NCBI RefSeq assembly: GCF_017309185.1
Contig: NZ_JAEKJZ010000009.1
Coordinates: forward strand, 124,001 to 188,000
Source: Roseibium aggregatum
Lineage (GTDB): Bacteria; Pseudomonadota; Alphaproteobacteria; Rhizobiales; Stappiaceae
Reading direction: 5' to 3'
Length of the DNA stretch: 64,000 nucleotides
Shown here: piece after piece, positions 25,031-33,582 of the stretch
How positions within the stretch are numbered: the first letter of the stretch is position 1
Layout of the letters: each line of letters begins with the position of its first letter
The notes under the pieces: generated by a model
Databases searched by the model: none
What the model was told of the DNA's origin: nothing
Seen by the model: only the letters and a program-made list of their open reading frames with translations
Program-made: the position numbers and the translations under genes

Positions 25031-26722
25031 CTAGGCCGCCGTTTCCAGCTGTCGCAAACGAGCGCGGAGCTCCGCTTCACCGATCAGGCCACCCTCTTCG
25101 TCTCTATACCCGATGGACCCCAGAACCTCTTCGCCCTGCCACTTGAGTTCAATGGCGCGCCGTTCCGGCTTTCGAGCGAATTCGGCTATGAAGCGATTGA
25201 TCCGGGTGAGCAGGCCGAGACTGGATGAGGCCGCGGAAACCACGGCGGCGTAGTAATAGGGCTGGCCGTGCAGGTTCCCCGGCAGCACGTCGATCTTGCC
25301 GTGCCAACGGCTCTCGGGCGCGGTCGCGGCCCAGTGGAAGATCGGCCGGTCTACGCAGAAGCCGTCCACGACCCCTTCCACCAGGGCGTCGTGAAGCCGG
25401 CTCTGGTCGTTGAAGGCGATCAGGTTTGCCAGACGGATGTGACCGCCGGGCTTTTCCCTGTTGTCCTCCCAGCGCACACCGGCAGCCTCCAGAACATCGA
25501 ACGCCCCTGGATCGTTGATCACCCCGACCGACAATCCCTCGAGATCCCGCAAGCCCCCGATACGGCTGTCGCCGGCACGGCGGCAGAGGACGAAGGGGAG
25601 CCAGGTATAGGTCTCCGACCAGGCCACCCGATGAAAGCTGGGGCTCGGCGGCATCGCGCTCCAGACGACATCGACCGGCGCTTCCTCGTCCTTTCTCCCG
25701 AGATGCAGCAGTTCGGTCAGATCGCTCCATGGATGCTCGACGAACTCGCAGCGCACCCCGAGCCATGTCGCGAAAGCCTCCGCGTAGTCGACATCGAGCC
25801 CCTCCAGCCGGCCACCCGGTTTCTGCCGAAAGGACAGGCCGACAAAGGACGGCTCGATGCCGACCCGGAGAACCTTGCGCTTGCGGATCTCTTCGAGAAG
25901 ATCGAACTCCTCGTCGAATGCGATATGCCTTTTCCGGCCCAGTCGGGCCATCTCGGTCAAAGCCGCTGCGGGCGTGTCGCAGGCCTGCGCGGTTGCCTTC
26001 GTGAGGTCGGACAGCCGGGACAGCTTGTTGTCGACCCGGACGATCGCCCTATCGCTCTCCTGCAACATTTCGCCAAGCAACAGCTGATGCCGGTCGAGTT
26101 CGGCGATCTGTCCACGCACGGTTTCCATCGAAGCCGCGATATCGGCAAGACTGTCGCCCATACCGCCGCCCAGGTCCGACAGGCGATTGGACAGGGTTTC
26201 GGATGTCTCGACCAGCGCGTCGGACACCGCCGACAGATCGAGACGTTTGTTGGCCTCTTCCGCGGCCGCCGCGCTCCGGTCGGCCAACTGCCCGACCTCG
26301 TTCGCCACTACGGCAAACCCGCGGCCGGCCTCGCCGGCGCGGGCCGCCTCGATCCGGGCGTTGAGGGAGAGCAAGCGGGTCTCCTGAGCGATATCGATGA
26401 TCGCCTTCAACACATCGCGGGTGTTGACAGAGGCGGCGTCGATCTCCTTGCGAAGCTGCTCGAGGCTCTGCGCCGTTTGCCGGTTGATATCGCCGATATC
26501 CGTCTCGGCCTGCGCGGAACAGTCCGTGACCTTAGCCGTTGCGCCGTTGATCTCCGTCACCGCAACTTCGAACAGGCGGTAGAGATTGCCCGACCGCGCC
26601 CGGATTTCCCCGATCTGCCGGCGCAGGTCGCGGAAACTGGTCCCGCAATAGACGAGAAGATCCAGGGAACGCTGGCTTATGCCGGAGACGACCCTGAGAA
26701 GACTTGCAAGAGAATCGGCCAT
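25031..26722 (-). CDS. Soluble chemoreceptor-type protein fused to a solute-binding domain
   Basis: Protein of 563 residues with an unusual layout. Residues about 50-250 are long helices with the methyl-accepting signalling core (LLSLNARIEAARAGEAGRGF, then AVVANEVGQLADRS) near residues 118-150. Residues about 280-540 form a bacterial extracellular solute-binding family 3 domain (RKRKVLRVGIEPSFVGLSFR, GGRLEGLDVDYAEAF). There is no signal peptide, transmembrane segment or HAMP domain, so both parts should be cytoplasmic. It may sense an intracellular amino acid-like ligand and signal to CheA/CheW. It is monocistronic and ends opposite yhhQ. Confidence 0.8.
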   Translation of the reverse strand: MADSLASLLRVVSGISQRSLDLLVYCGTSFRDLRRQIGEIRARSGNLYRLFEVAVTEINGATAKVTDCSAQAETDIGDINRQTAQSLEQLRKEIDAASVNTRDVLKAIIDIAQETRLLSLNARIEAARAGEAGRGFAVVANEVGQLADRSAAAAEEANKRLDLSAVSDALVETSETLSNRLSDLGGGMGDSLADIAASMETVRGQIAELDRHQLLLGEMLQESDRAIVRVDNKLSRLSDLTKATAQACDTPAAALTEMARLGRKRHIAFDEEFDLLEEIRKRKVLRVGIEPSFVGLSFRQKPGGRLEGLDVDYAEAFATWLGVRCEFVEHPWSDLTELLHLGRKDEEAPVDVVWSAMPPSPSFHRVAWSETYTWLPFVLCRRAGDSRIGGLRDLEGLSVGVINDPGAFDVLEAAGVRWEDNREKPGGHIRLANLIAFNDQSRLHDALVEGVVDGFCVDRPIFHWAATAPESRWHGKIDVLPGNLHGQPYYYAAVVSAASSSLGLLTRINRFIAEFARKPERRAIELKWQGEEVLGSIGYRDEEGGLIGEAELRARLRQLETAA

Positions 26723-27094
26723 GAATCACCCCCTTGCGTGCAACAATGTTGGCCGCTCCAAAAAATTTAAAGCAAAAATAGTAGTTTCTTCTGCTGCAAT
26801 TTCAGGCAGATTACCCTGCATTTACAGACTGTTAACTTGGGAACCCATCGACCCGGCAGAAGTCGGGTCTGGCAAGACAACCGGATAGATCCCTCCCCGC
26901 CTGGAACAGGCCCCGCCGTCTTGCCAAGCAGTTTTCCGGAAACCGTCAGTGCACCGCCAGATGAAACAGAGCGTTTCCTTTCCACTCAAGCGTGCCGCAC
27001 TGAGCCTGTAAAACATTTAGTTCAGTCTTTAGCGCCAACCGTTAGATATCCTTAAATTTTACAGGTCTAGAATTACCGGATACAGGGCAAGCGC
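26723..27094. other. Intergenic region before the FkbM methyltransferase gene
   Basis: About 370 bases, AT-richer than its surroundings, with divergent promoters expected for the chemoreceptor and methyltransferase genes. No gene or RNA structure was recognised. Confidence 0.45.
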
Positions 27095-27961
27095 ATGCGA
27101 AAGCCAAATGGCTTTCAAGATATTGGATTGGAAACGGCGTTGTTTTCTAACCTAATAAATGCCCTGATCATGAATTCCGACCCGTTCTTGGAAATGCGGG
27201 AGGAGCTTTCGCTTATCGGCCAGTATTTCAGGGAGAACCCACCCGAGCTCGTTGTTGGCAGCGGGGCGATGTTCTACCTGCCGGGCTTCTGGCGCGATCC
27301 CATTCAGCGGGAAATTTTCAAGTCGAAGAACTATTTCGACTTCGACGAACTGCGCACGCTGGACCGCTATGTCCCGGACGAAGCCGTCATCCTGGACATC
27401 GGCGCGAACATCGGAAACCACAGTCTTTACTGGGGCGTGGAACGCGAGGCTCTGCGCATCCATGCTTTCGAACCTTCCGAAAACAGGTTCCGGCTCCTGG
27501 AAAAGATCGTTGAGGCCAATCAGCTCCAGGACTGCGTCAAGCTGCACAATCTCGGCGTTGCAGGGGAGCCGGGACGTGCCAGCTGCCTGCCGGCGAACAG
27601 GAAAACCGGCACATCGACACGTCTGCGAAAAGATGAGGCTGGCCCGATACGGTTGCTGCCCCTGGATTCCGTCGAACTCGACCTCGAATCCCTGGATCTT
27701 ATCAAGGTCGACGCTGATGGTTTCGAGCTGGAGGCCCTGGCCGGAGCTCGCGACACGATTGAAAAATTCTCGCCGGCAATCGTCGTCAGAGCGGTTGGAC
27801 TGGCCCTACCCAAGGTCGACCATTTTCTGAGCGAGCTGAATTATCGGCGAGAGGAAAATATCGGCTGGTCGACCTATGTTTACACACGAGCGGTTAAAGC
27901 GCCCGAAACCGACGCTCCCGACGAGACCGGTGCAACCCGGCTTGCGGTGGCAAGCACATGA
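27095..27961 (+). CDS. FkbM family SAM-dependent methyltransferase
   Basis: Methyltransferase of 288 residues. The SAM-binding motif I is VILDIGANIGNHSLYWG, and the FkbM signature IKVDADGFELEALAGAR follows. These enzymes usually O-methylate sugars or lipids. The ATG at 27095 gives the full ORF; an internal ATG 25 codons later is possible. No sugar-biosynthesis gene is adjacent, so the acceptor is unknown. The local base composition around it is slightly lower in GC, which could reflect acquisition. Confidence 0.82.
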   Translation: MRKPNGFQDIGLETALFSNLINALIMNSDPFLEMREELSLIGQYFRENPPELVVGSGAMFYLPGFWRDPIQREIFKSKNYFDFDELRTLDRYVPDEAVILDIGANIGNHSLYWGVEREALRIHAFEPSENRFRLLEKIVEANQLQDCVKLHNLGVAGEPGRASCLPANRKTGTSTRLRKDEAGPIRLLPLDSVELDLESLDLIKVDADGFELEALAGARDTIEKFSPAIVVRAVGLALPKVDHFLSELNYRREENIGWSTYVYTRAVKAPETDAPDETGATRLAVAST

Positions 27962-28009
27962 TGCGTGCGGTGGATCGGCAGCCTTGTCGATCAGCAGAAG
28001 ACCATACGT

Positions 28010-28411
28010 TCAGTTCGACACAAATGTGCAGCGCCCGACATCGCGCGGACGGAGACGGCCAGCCTTGAGATCGCTTAACTGAGCTGCATCCGTTTTGGTG
28101 ACGCCCTGATGCTTATGATAGGCTTCGCGGTCGACTTTCAGCATTCGGCCGGAAGTCGGAATAAGAATCACCATCCCCGTTTCGCCGACATAGGTAACTC
28201 CACCCCTTGCCTGGCAGAAAATCCGCTTTCCATCACCTGATAAATACCACCCGGCCGATCCGGAAGCGCTTTGGGTCAAGCTTCCGGTTTTATAACCTTG
28301 GGATTTCAGAACTTCGTACCTGCTGGAGCTACCTCCAGCCGTCTGACAGGCTGCCAGAACGCAGGCAACCGCACCGAAGAAAATGCAATCATTGAATTGT
28401 TTAGGGAACAA
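28010..28411 (-). CDS. Small lipoprotein of unknown function
   Basis: Protein of 133 residues with a lipoprotein signal (GAVACVLAACQ, lipidated Cys near residue 22) and a small mature domain containing GWYLSGDGKRIFCQARGG and ILIPTSGRMLKVDREAY, with a second and third Cys that could form a disulfide. I chose a TTG at 28411 because GAGG lies 6 nt upstream; another TTG 4 codons earlier is possible. I do not recognise the family. Confidence 0.65.
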   Translation of the reverse strand: MFPKQFNDCIFFGAVACVLAACQTAGGSSSRYEVLKSQGYKTGSLTQSASGSAGWYLSGDGKRIFCQARGGVTYVGETGMVILIPTSGRMLKVDREAYHKHQGVTKTDAAQLSDLKAGRLRPRDVGRCTFVSN

Positions 28412-28479
28412 GTAATGCCTCAAAAACTTTTAAATACGGGTCACCTTCCTGAACACAATCCATGGATGAATGAAATTAC

Positions 28480-29520
28480 CTATTCATTCAACCGAAACCG
28501 CAAAAAAAGCGTCCGCTGCATCAGGGACCGGTTGTCGTCGGAGACAAGCGTGAGGATCGTCTCCCCGGCCTCCGTCCGGTGCACGGCAAGCGCTTCCATG
28601 TTGTCGATCTGGTAGCCGAAATCGGCCTCCAGAAGCAGTTCGCCCTCAAGCACCGCACCGGCCTTGATTTCCGCCGCCTCGAAACGGCGCAGGCGGAGGC
28701 CGATCAGGTCCATCAGATTGAAGCGGCGCTCCATCACGAGGAGGTCTCCGTCCGGCAGAAACGCGGCGTCGGTCGCATCGAACCGGTCATGACGGCGGAT
28801 CCTGAAACGGCCCGTGCCATCGGGGCCAAGAATGAAACCGCTCAGATCGTGCAGATCGCTCGGCGCGCTCTCCGCAATCGCCAGCAGCTTGCCCGCCAGA
28901 GCCCCCCCGGCGGGCGCCGCCGCAAGGGATTCCAGGCCCTTGTTGAGCGGCAGATCGCGAATGTCCTTAGGCAGCGCCAGTTCACCCTTCATCCTCTCGG
29001 TGCCGGTTTTCAGAGGCCAGGGATAGCGGTAGACCGTGTTTCTTTTTTCCGCGCTCACGTAAAGGCCCGACGCCGCCAGGGTCAGGGCCTCGGTATCGTG
29101 CCCCCAGCGCGCCTTGAGCGTTTTTCCGTCGGCGCCCAGGAGCGGAGCGTATCTGAGGTTCGAAATTCCGAGCGGCTTTCCGTCCGTCGTTTGCTCGACG
29201 TCGCCCGCGACCCAATGCCCGTTGTCTGTCACGGCGAGAAAACCGTTGCCGTCCTCAAGACTGATCAGGCCGGAGAGGCCGCCCACCTGCCGGTCGGAGG
29301 CGAGAAGCTCCAGACCGCCGAGAAAGGTCAGCTTTCCGAACCGCGTGTCGTCATGGCCGATGCGGAAAGTCTCGATCGGTCTCGTCCGGACCCGGACCGT
29401 CTTGCCGTCGGCAAGGATGCTTTCGGCTAAGGCGCTCACCGGGTACACGAAAAGGGCGATGGCGCCGATCACGGCCGCAAGATATCGCCCGAGACGGCTG
29501 CAAAGGAAAGAGCGTCCCAC
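28480..29520 (-). CDS. Exported esterase-like phytase family protein
   Basis: Protein of 346 residues with a signal peptide (AAVIGAIALFVYPVSALA). The mature part fits the phytase-type esterase-like beta-propeller family: GLSGLISLEDGNGFLAVTDN, DTEALTLAASGLYVSAEKRN, and DNMEALAVHRTEAGETILTLV (quoted in part), which mark repeated blades. It starts with GTG at 29520. The gene lies just downstream of cobT in the same direction (16-bp gap), so it may be read through from the cobST unit, though no functional link is known. Confidence 0.8.
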   Translation of the reverse strand: MGRSFLCSRLGRYLAAVIGAIALFVYPVSALAESILADGKTVRVRTRPIETFRIGHDDTRFGKLTFLGGLELLASDRQVGGLSGLISLEDGNGFLAVTDNGHWVAGDVEQTTDGKPLGISNLRYAPLLGADGKTLKARWGHDTEALTLAASGLYVSAEKRNTVYRYPWPLKTGTERMKGELALPKDIRDLPLNKGLESLAAAPAGGALAGKLLAIAESAPSDLHDLSGFILGPDGTGRFRIRRHDRFDATDAAFLPDGDLLVMERRFNLMDLIGLRLRRFEAAEIKAGAVLEGELLLEADFGYQIDNMEALAVHRTEAGETILTLVSDDNRSLMQRTLFLRFRLNE

Positions 29521-29536
29521 GGTCAGGATCTTATCG

Positions 29537-31444
29537 TCACCTGTGCGCCGCGCGGCGGCGACCGCGCGTATTGAACGGCTGTTGCACCACTTCGTCGTCG
29601 AACAGATCGGCCAGCTGATCGGTCATGGCGCCCGCGAGCTCCTCCGCATCCACGATGGTGACGGCCCGACGGTAGTAGCGGGTCACGTCGTGACCGATGC
29701 CTATGGCGATCAGCTCCACCGGCGAACGGGTCTCGATCTCCTCGATCACGTAGCGCAGATGCCGTTCCAGATAATTGCCCGGGTTGACCGACAGAGTCGT
29801 GTCGTCGACAGGCGCACCGTCGGAGATCATCATCAGGATGCGCCGCTGCTCGGGTCTCGCCAGCAGGCGCTCATGCGCCCAGAGCAGGGCCTCGCCGTCG
29901 ATGTTTTCCTTCAGGAGCCCTTCGCGCATCATCAGGCCGAGATTGCGCCGCGCGCGCCGCCACGGCGCGTCGGCGGACTTGTAGATAATGTGGCGCAGGT
30001 CATTCAGGCGGCCCGGCGTCGGCGGTTTGCCTGCGCCAATCCAGCTCTCCCGCGACTGACCGCCTTTCCAGGCCTTGGTGGTGAACCCGAGGATCTCCAC
30101 CTTCACCCCGCAGCGCTCCAGCGTGCGGGCCAGGATATCGGCACAGGTGGCGGCGACCGTGATCGGCCTGCCGCGCATGGACCCGGAATTGTCGAGCAGC
30201 AGCGTTACCACGGTGTCGCGGAAATTCGTGTCGCGTTCCTGCTTGAAGGCCAGCGGCGACATCGGATCGGTGACCGCCCGGGTGAGGCGGGCCGTGTCCA
30301 GAAGCCCTTCCTCGAGATCGAAATCCCAGGAGCGGTTCTGCTGCGCCATCAGCTTGCGCTGCAACCGGTTGGCAAGCCGTGCGACCGCCCCCTGCAGATG
30401 GGTGAGCTGCTTGTCCAGAAAGCCGCGCAGCCGGTCCAGCTCCGCCGTATCGCACAGCTCTTCCGCTGTGACCGTCTCGTCGAACTGGAGAGTGAAGACC
30501 CGGTAATCCGTTTCCGGGCGGTTGGAAAAAGGCAGATCCTGACGCTGCCGGTCGCCCGGCTCCTCGGACTCCTCGTCCATGTCCTGATCGGCGAAATCCT
30601 CCATGTCCGCCTCGGCGGCTTCCGTATCGCCGCTGTCCTGCTCCTCGCCGGACAGTTCCATTTCCTGAGGCGCGGCTTCCTGGTCGCCACCATCTTCTTC
30701 GTTGTCGTCGCCGGCTTCCGCTTCGTCGTTGTTGCCCTGATCCTCGTTCTGTTCCGGATCGGTGTCCTCGTCGTGGTCGCCGAGTTCGTCGGCCATGTCG
30801 AGGGATTTCAGGACATCCCGCAGGCGTTCCGCGAACTGGGTCTGGTCCTCGACCTCCGCCTCGAGCCTGTCGAGGTCGGCGCCGGCCTTGTCCTCGATCC
30901 AGCCGCGCCACATGTCGACGAGCTTCTTCGCGCTTTCCGGAGGTTCGGACCCGGTCAGCCGCTCGCGCACCATCAGCGAGAGCGCGTCCTGAAGCGGCGC
31001 TTCCTCCCGGCTGGAGATATCCGGCGCGCCGGACTTGCGGAACCGGTCGTCGAGCATCACCGCCAGATTGTCAGCGACGCCCTGCATTCTCCGGGCGCCG
31101 ACGGCCTCGCAGCGGGCCTGCTCCACGGCTTCGAAAATGGCCCGGGCATCCGGGCCCTGGGGCATGTTGCGGGCGTGAACCGCCTTGTCGTGGCAGGCAA
31201 TGCGCAGAGCCATGGAATCAGACAGCCCGCGCGTGACCGCCACATCGCGCGGTGAGAGCTTGCGCGGCGGTTCCGGCAGGCGCGCCGATTGCCCGGACAG
31301 GCCCGGGCGATCGCCGGAAAAGACAACCTCCAGCTCCGGCTCTCCGGATATGGCCCGCATGGTTCCGGTCACCGACTGCTTGAACGGTTCGGTGGTTGGA
31401 GCGGGCTTGTTGCCCGGAAGTGAATTGCTGCCCGGCCGCGCCAC
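29537..31444 (-). CDS. cobT: Aerobic cobaltochelatase subunit CobT
   Basis: Subunit of the ATP-dependent CobNST complex that inserts cobalt into hydrogenobyrinate a,c-diamide during aerobic cobalamin synthesis. The 635-residue protein has the CobT N-terminal domain, a strongly acidic low-complexity middle (about residues 215-310, rich in Asp/Glu), and a C-terminal VWA domain with the metal-adhesion motif DNSGSMRG. The GTG start at 31444 has GAGGG upstream. It follows cobS by 10 bp. CobN is not in the window. Confidence 0.95.
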   Translation of the reverse strand: MARPGSNSLPGNKPAPTTEPFKQSVTGTMRAISGEPELEVVFSGDRPGLSGQSARLPEPPRKLSPRDVAVTRGLSDSMALRIACHDKAVHARNMPQGPDARAIFEAVEQARCEAVGARRMQGVADNLAVMLDDRFRKSGAPDISSREEAPLQDALSLMVRERLTGSEPPESAKKLVDMWRGWIEDKAGADLDRLEAEVEDQTQFAERLRDVLKSLDMADELGDHDEDTDPEQNEDQGNNDEAEAGDDNEEDGGDQEAAPQEMELSGEEQDSGDTEAAEADMEDFADQDMDEESEEPGDRQRQDLPFSNRPETDYRVFTLQFDETVTAEELCDTAELDRLRGFLDKQLTHLQGAVARLANRLQRKLMAQQNRSWDFDLEEGLLDTARLTRAVTDPMSPLAFKQERDTNFRDTVVTLLLDNSGSMRGRPITVAATCADILARTLERCGVKVEILGFTTKAWKGGQSRESWIGAGKPPTPGRLNDLRHIIYKSADAPWRRARRNLGLMMREGLLKENIDGEALLWAHERLLARPEQRRILMMISDGAPVDDTTLSVNPGNYLERHLRYVIEEIETRSPVELIAIGIGHDVTRYYRRAVTIVDAEELAGAMTDQLADLFDDEVVQQPFNTRGRRRAAHR

Positions 31445-31454
31445 GGTTCGACCC

Positions 31455-32441
31455 TCAGCTCATGACGACGTTGACGGCGGATTCCGGAAGCTCTTCCCCG
31501 AAACAGCGCTGATAGAATTCAGCCACGAGGGACTGCTCCATGTCGTCGCATTTGTTCAGGAAGGTCAGGCGGAACGAGAAGCCGACATCGCCGAAAATAT
31601 CGGCGTTTTCGGCCCAGGTGATGACCGTGCGCGGGCTCATCACCGTGGACAGGTCGCCATTGACGAAGGCATTCCGGGTCATGTCCGCGAGCCGCACCAT
31701 CTTGGAAACGGTGTTGCGGCCTTCGTCGGTCTGGAAGTGTTTCGCCTTGGCCAGGACGATGTCGACCTCGTTGTCATGCGGCAGGTAGTTCAGCGTGGTG
31801 ACGATCGACCAGCGGTCCATCTGGGCCTGGTTGATCTGCTGCGTGCCGTGATAAAGCCCGGAGGTATCGCCGAGGCCGACCGTGTTGGCGGTCGCGAACA
31901 GCCGGAACGCGGCATGGGGACGGATCACCCGGCTCTGGTCGAGAAGCGTCAGGCGGCCGGAGGATTCGAGAATGCGCTGGATCACGAACATCACGTCCGG
32001 ACGGCCGGCGTCATATTCGTCGAAGACCAGCGCGACATTGTGCTGATAGGCCCAGGGCAGGATACCGTCCTTGAATTCGGTGACCTGCTTGCCGTCCTTG
32101 AGAACGATGGCATCCTTGCCGACAAGGTCGATACGCGAAATATGGCTGTCCAGGTTGACGCGGATACAGGGCCAGTTGAGACGCGCCGCCACCTGCTCGA
32201 TGTGCGTCGATTTGCCCGTGCCGTGATAGCCGGTCACCATCACGCGCCGGTTGTGCGCGAAGCCCGCAAGGATCGCCAGGGTGGTCGCCCGGTCGAAAAG
32301 ATAGTCCTCGTCACGTTCCGGCACATGCTCAGACGGGGCCGAGAAGGCCGGAACCTTGAGGTTGGACTTGAAGCCAAACACCTCTTCAACGGAAATCTCA
32401 ATGTCCGGCATGGCCATGGCCGCGGTCGTCGTCTCAGTCAT
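31455..32441 (-). CDS. cobS: Aerobic cobaltochelatase subunit CobS (AAA+ ATPase)
   Basis: AAA+ ATPase of 328 residues that forms the chaperone-like ring with CobT and activates CobN. Walker A is VTGYHGTGKSTHIEQ, Walker B is ALVFDEYDAG, and the sensor region reads RLFATANTVGLGDTSGLYHG. Length and N-terminus match the family. It heads a leftward cobS-cobT unit located next to a J-domain gene and bolA, a combination frequent in Rhizobiales. Confidence 0.96.
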   Translation of the reverse strand: MTETTTAAMAMPDIEISVEEVFGFKSNLKVPAFSAPSEHVPERDEDYLFDRATTLAILAGFAHNRRVMVTGYHGTGKSTHIEQVAARLNWPCIRVNLDSHISRIDLVGKDAIVLKDGKQVTEFKDGILPWAYQHNVALVFDEYDAGRPDVMFVIQRILESSGRLTLLDQSRVIRPHAAFRLFATANTVGLGDTSGLYHGTQQINQAQMDRWSIVTTLNYLPHDNEVDIVLAKAKHFQTDEGRNTVSKMVRLADMTRNAFVNGDLSTVMSPRTVITWAENADIFGDVGFSFRLTFLNKCDDMEQSLVAEFYQRCFGEELPESAVNVVMS

Positions 32442-32524
32442 CAGTCCTCCGCTATCCCGGTGCTTTGCCGGGAAGGGTCGTTTGGAAACTGCGGACAGGG
32501 ATCTATCCGCTCAGGGTGTGAACT

Positions 32525-33115
32525 CTATAGAAATCCGGCTTTCTTCAGGACGTTATAGGCCTGAATGATTTCCCGCAGGCGGTCTTCGGAAGACCTGTCG
32601 CCGCCATTGGCATCCGGATGGTTCAATTTTACAAGCTCCTTATAACGCGCTTTGATTTCGTCGCCACGCGCCGTGTAAGGCAGATTGAGCACATCCAGGG
32701 ACCGTTTTTCAAGCGTTAGAAGCTTTCTTTGCCGCGGACGCCGCACCTGCTCGTTCCGCCGCTGCGCGTTGGAGCGCATGTTCGCACGGGCGTCGAAGCC
32801 GTCCGGACCGTTCGCCGCCTGCCGGTTCACACCCATCTTCCAGGTCGGCCGGTGCCCTGTGAGGCTGTCCTTCTGGTAGGACCGGACGTCATCGTCCTCC
32901 ATCCCCACGAAGTAATTGTAAGACTTGTTGTATTCCCGCACATGGTCGACGCAGAAATTGAAATACTCGCCCTCCCGGTCGCGCCCCTTCGGCGCCCGGT
33001 GCATGCCCGGCCGATTGCATCCGGGGTAATCGCAAACCGGATGCCGGTCCTGCTCAACCCGCTCCTTGTCCGGTTTGACCCGGATGCTGTCGAATATTTT
33101 TGAATCCAGTTTCAT
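32525..33115 (-). CDS. J-domain (DnaJ-like) protein
   Basis: Protein of 196 residues with a C-terminal J-domain containing the HPD motif (LVKLNHPDANGGDRSSEDRL) needed to stimulate Hsp70 ATPase. The N-terminal 120 residues hold a Cys/His cluster (CDYPGCNRPGMHRAP, later FNFCVDH) that could bind zinc. The ATG at 33115 starts the conserved MKLDSKIFDSIR; its ribosome-binding site is poor. The position between cobS and bolA is conserved in related bacteria as far as I recall, and the client protein is unknown. Confidence 0.88.
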   Translation of the reverse strand: MKLDSKIFDSIRVKPDKERVEQDRHPVCDYPGCNRPGMHRAPKGRDREGEYFNFCVDHVREYNKSYNYFVGMEDDDVRSYQKDSLTGHRPTWKMGVNRQAANGPDGFDARANMRSNAQRRNEQVRRPRQRKLLTLEKRSLDVLNLPYTARGDEIKARYKELVKLNHPDANGGDRSSEDRLREIIQAYNVLKKAGFL

Positions 33116-33292
33116 CCTGCCGAATATCGAATTCCCTGGGCCAGCGGGCAAGCCGAGGCGCGTTGCATTGTTTCGGTGTCCAAAGTTAATTTGCCCGGAT
33201 CGCCTTCTGAAACCGGGAAGCCCGGAATAGTATCAGGCACAAAGTACCGAGAACAGACTTGACCTTTCAAAACACGGGGCTACGTGGAAATC

Positions 33293-33577
33293 ATGAGCAT
33301 GAGACAAACCATCGCCGACAAGCTGACCGCCGCTTACGCCCCTTCGGTCCTGAACGTCATTGACGAGTCCGACCGGCATGCCGGCCACGGCGGCTGGCGC
33401 GAGGGCGGGGAAACCCACTTTCGCGTGCAGATCGCTTCAAGCGCCTTCGAGGGCATGAACCGTCTGGCGCGCCACCGGGCGATCAACGATCTGCTTGCGG
33501 AGGAACTGGCCAACGGCGTCCACGCGCTTGCCCTGGAAATCCGCTCCGACAGCGAACCGGATCCGCGCGCGGCCTGA
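33293..33577 (+). CDS. BolA family protein
   Basis: Small protein of 94 residues with the BolA fold, seen in THFRVQIASSAFEGMNRLAR and HRAINDLLAEEL. BolA proteins pair with monothiol glutaredoxins in iron-sulfur handling and can bind DNA. An extra His-rich loop (DRHAGHGG) carries the likely cluster-ligand histidines. The ATG at 33293 was chosen over an ATG two codons later. It is divergent from the J-domain gene. Confidence 0.92.
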   Translation: MSMRQTIADKLTAAYAPSVLNVIDESDRHAGHGGWREGGETHFRVQIASSAFEGMNRLARHRAINDLLAEELANGVHALALEIRSDSEPDPRAA

Positions 33578-33582
33578 AGCTG

